Below are positions 61,930 through 64,000 of a DNA stretch of 64,000 bases, piece after piece (position 1 is the stretch's first letter; every line of letters starts with the position of its first letter). The stretch comes from Grimontia indica. GTDB lineage: Bacteria > Pseudomonadota > Gammaproteobacteria > Enterobacterales > Vibrionaceae. The stretch lies in assembly GCF_000333895.2 (NCBI RefSeq), contig NZ_ANFM02000034.1, forward strand, positions 61,257-125,256, written 5' to 3'. The translations under genes were made by a program, and so were the position numbers. The notes below the pieces were generated by a model. The model was given only the letters and a program-made list of their open reading frames with translations, was not told the DNA's origin and did not search any database.

Positions 61930-62645
61930 CGATACACCTCTTTATCCAATGCATTTTTGATGTAACTGTTTAACGTGCCGAATTCTTCCTTGTAGCGCTC
62001 AACCAAGCGCTTGACCTTGGCTTCAATGGTTCTTTCAGGAAAAGAGAAGTAGATATCGGCGTGATTTTCCCGGAGCCATTTAATGCTGTTGGCGATGAGG
62101 ACGGATTTATCTTCTTCGCTGAGCTTTTTAACGACAGCTTCAGGCACTTCCCACCAAGGAAAGGGTTTCTCAACGACTGAAGATGCAGGGGTAGAATTGG
62201 TCACTGTGCGTTGTTTTGAAACCCATTGCTGACAAGGACCCATCACTTGGTTGCGCTGTTCTTCATCACAGAAGCGCGCTAGATCGATACTGAATCTTGG
62301 GTCATAGAAACGGAAAAAGGCATGGTTGCCTGAGGGCATCCACACCAGTGTGAGACTACGAAAATGTTGGAATATGTCCGGCAAGTGGAGTGTGCTCGCA
62401 ACGAGAATGCCCCAGTCCTCGTTCGCTTCCTGCTCCGTCCAGGTAATGAAATCAGGCAGGTGCGAAACGTCGGCGATATAAGGCATCACCTCATGCCATT
62501 CTGCGTAGGGGGTTCCGCTCCAAAGTGGTTTGGCGTCATTACCGCCAAATCGATAGAAATCTGCCAACGCTTTGTCATCGCAGGTTCCGTTGAATATGGC
62601 ATACCAATGGAGAGGAGCCTCTGTCTCTTGGGCTAGATCTCGCAT
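61926..62645 (-). CDS. DUF4123 T6SS adaptor (Tap/TEC-type chaperone)
   Basis: 239 residues. DUF4123 features: [39 protein letters not shown], the [20 protein letters not shown] signature and [17 protein letters not shown]. The C-terminal helical half likely binds the effector. DUF4123 proteins load effectors onto the VgrG tip; the gene overlaps the VgrG stop by 13 bases and the accessory gene start by 4. It is expected to recruit the Rhs or the accessory protein. Confidence 0.87.
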   Translation of the reverse strand: MRDLAQETEAPLHWYAIFNGTCDDKALADFYRFGGNDAKPLWSGTPYAEWHEVMPYIADVSHLPDFITWTEQEANEDWGILVASTLHLPDIFQHFRSLTLVWMPSGNHAFFRFYDPRFSIDLARFCDEEQRNQVMGPCQQWVSKQRTVTNSTPASSVVEKPFPWWEVPEAVVKKLSEEDKSVLIANSIKWLRENHADIYFSFPERTIEAKVKRLVERYKEEFGTLNSYIKNALDKEVYR

Positions 62646-64000
62646 TGGCCATCCTTACATTTTTCACATTCTTCGCAGAATGGCGCGGCGGACTTCATGG
62701 TGGCGATTTGTGCCGGTGTCAGCATAGGGAGTGGGTTTTCTGGCTTAGGTGGCAGTTGTCCTGGCAATGTGGGTGCTGCACCGCCGTATCCACTTCCGCT
62801 TCCTGCTGCGCCGCCTGCATTCAGATCAACAACGGGGCCTGATATATGTACCCCTGAAGTATCAACAGTGACGAAACATCCCCCTGCTTTTAGCGTGATC
62901 TGGCTGCCTGCTTCAATCACTAACTTGGCACCGGACTTTTGGTGTATTTCATTGCCTGCATCGACAAGTTGCCCTGTGCCTTGCTTGATGTGGACTTTGT
63001 TGTCACTGATGACCGTCTTGTCACCTTTTACGTGCTCTTTAGATTGCCCATCGACCGTCAGGTGGTCATCCACCTTGATGTGCTGGAACCTTTCATTCTC
63101 CACATCCAGATGGAGGTCATGCTTGATGTTGTCCTTACGGTCATTCTCGACCAGCAGGTTCATGTCCTTCTGGGCATGGACATAGATTTCTTCCTGCCCC
63201 GCCTGGTCCTCAAAGCGAAGCTCATTAAAGCCTTCGCCCTGATGAGTTTCGGTTCTGAGTACCGTACGTGTTTTGTTGGCGGGCAGCGGATAGGGAGGCA
63301 TATTGGTGGCGTGGTAAGTACGCCCGGTGACAATCGGCTGGTCCGGGTCACCCTCAAGGAAAGACACAATCACCTCATGGCCGATGCGGGGAATGGCCAT
63401 CATGCCATACTGACCGCCGGCCCAGCCCTGAGAGACACGTACCCAACAGCTTGAGGCATCATCACTGTTACCATAACGGTCCCAGGGAAACTGCACCTTC
63501 ACCCGGCCATGTTCATCACAGAAGATCTCCTCGCCATCCGGACCGGTGACAATCGCGATTTGCGGGCCATGGACACAAGGTTTTGGTTGCGGTGTCGGAC
63601 GCCAGGGCCGGTGAGCCGGAATGACCGAAAAGGTATTGTGGAACGTCGTCATGCCCTCACCGCCAGCCTCTTCCAGCGCCTGAGGCTGGGTGCCTTCACA
63701 CTGGGCAGAGACCACCACCCAGTCACGGTTCGTGGTCTCATCCGGATGGTCCACCAGGTCAAACAGCATCCCCGGCTGAACCTGAGGGACATTGCTTTGC
63801 GCGGTCGCCGTGATGGCATCACGTCTTAAATGCTCGAGGCGGTACTGGGTAAAAGGCTTCCCTGCAGCATCACTCTTATAACGCCCCGGGTAGTCATAAT
63901 GCTCATACGTGCCACGCTGAAAGGCCATCTCCGTGCCTGCGTGTTCATGTAAAAAGCCATAGGCCGGCTTTTTAAAACTGTAATCTTTCAGCTGCGCGGA
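62633..64000 (-). CDS. vgrG: Type VI secretion tip protein VgrG (N-terminus beyond the window)
   Basis: The frame is open to the right edge, so the start lies outside; at least 455 residues are visible. Gp27-like end ([20 protein letters not shown]), then the gp5-like OB domain ([60 protein letters not shown]) and a long beta-helix needle ([18 protein letters not shown]). The C-terminal extension (about 60 residues after the needle) is Gly/Pro-rich and ends in a cysteine cluster, [14 protein letters not shown]. It punctures target cells and carries the cargo encoded downstream. Confidence 0.93.
   Translation of the reverse strand, partial: SAQLKDYSFKKPAYGFLHEHAGTEMAFQRGTYEHYDYPGRYKSDAAGKPFTQYRLEHLRRDAITATAQSNVPQVQPGMLFDLVDHPDETTNRDWVVVSAQCEGTQPQALEEAGGEGMTTFHNTFSVIPAHRPWRPTPQPKPCVHGPQIAIVTGPDGEEIFCDEHGRVKVQFPWDRYGNSDDASSCWVRVSQGWAGGQYGMMAIPRIGHEVIVSFLEGDPDQPIVTGRTYHATNMPPYPLPANKTRTVLRTETHQGEGFNELRFEDQAGQEEIYVHAQKDMNLLVENDRKDNIKHDLHLDVENERFQHIKVDDHLTVDGQSKEHVKGDKTVISDNKVHIKQGTGQLVDAGNEIHQKSGAKLVIEAGSQITLKAGGCFVTVDTSGVHISGPVVDLNAGGAAGSGSGYGGAAPTLPGQLPPKPENPLPMLTPAQIATMKSAAPFCEECEKCKDGQCEI

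Overview
The window looks like a chromosomal segment of a marine gammaproteobacterium, most likely Vibrionaceae (Enterovibrio, Grimontia or Photobacterium-like). This rests on the mix of families: polyamine and compatible-solute ABC importers, MurQ, RlmC, a DUF2750 protein, VgrG/Rhs and a dispersed inverted-repeat element. The genus is inference. I saw no rRNA, tRNA, CRISPR array or insertion-sequence transposase.

Layout. 1-2.7 kb: end of an iron/siderophore- or cobalamin-type ABC importer (ATPase cut by the window edge, binding protein, FecCD permease). 2.9-4.2 kb: HupE/UreJ-type membrane protein plus an anchored partner. 4.2-5.9 kb: DGPF/YCII protein with an ECF42-type sigma factor behind a matching ECF promoter. 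6.0-10.9 kb: a potFGHI-like polyamine importer flanked by an intact DUF2541 gene and a decayed copy of it. 11-15 kb: small genes, including a GNAT protein, a frameshifted fosA, a NusG/RfaH-type antiterminator, a cupin and an HTH-2TM regulator. 15-22.6 kb: a LacI-controlled sugar/solute ABC importer with a GH63-type mannosyl/glucosylglycerate hydrolase; one permease carries an extra periplasmic DUF11-like domain. 22.9-24.7 kb: a secreted metzincin protease with four N-terminal repeats. 24.7-28.8 kb: a CNNM/CBS transporter, an ECF sigma/anti-sigma/PF03640 operon and a nucleotidyltransferase-like gene.

28.8-32 kb: an ammonium transporter with a probable sigma-54 promoter, lying between two paralogous small genes and two copies of a dispersed inverted-repeat element. 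32-38.2 kb: murQ, rlmC, then a three-gene cassette of two glutathionyl-hydroquinone reductases and a questin-oxidase-like protein. 38.3-44.5 kb: an HTH-triple-PAS regulator divergent from a secreted cupin and an unrecognised 506-residue exported protein, facing a TauABC/SsuABC-type importer. 44.7-51.2 kb: a ydcSTUV-patD putrescine uptake and degradation operon with a LysR gene upstream. 51.3-55.4 kb: ABM monooxygenase, DAACS symporter, NDH-2 and two small genes. 55.7-64 kb: a broken Gfo/Idh/MocA gene, then a type VI secretion cargo cluster on the minus strand (VgrG, DUF4123 adaptor, unknown accessory, Rhs with a variable toxic tip, small immunity candidate), ending in an orphan Rhs scrap.

Several units work together. 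The two polyamine importers plus PatD form a putrescine uptake/catabolism capacity. The LacI-ABC-GH63 operon imports and hydrolyses a glycoside, probably a compatible solute. The VgrG-to-immunity cluster delivers and neutralises an Rhs toxin. The strongest candidates for new biology are the Rhs tip/immunity pair with its accessory gene, the DUF11-bearing ABC permease, the repeat metzincin, the quinone-reductase/questin-oxidase cassette and the cupin/506-residue exported pair.
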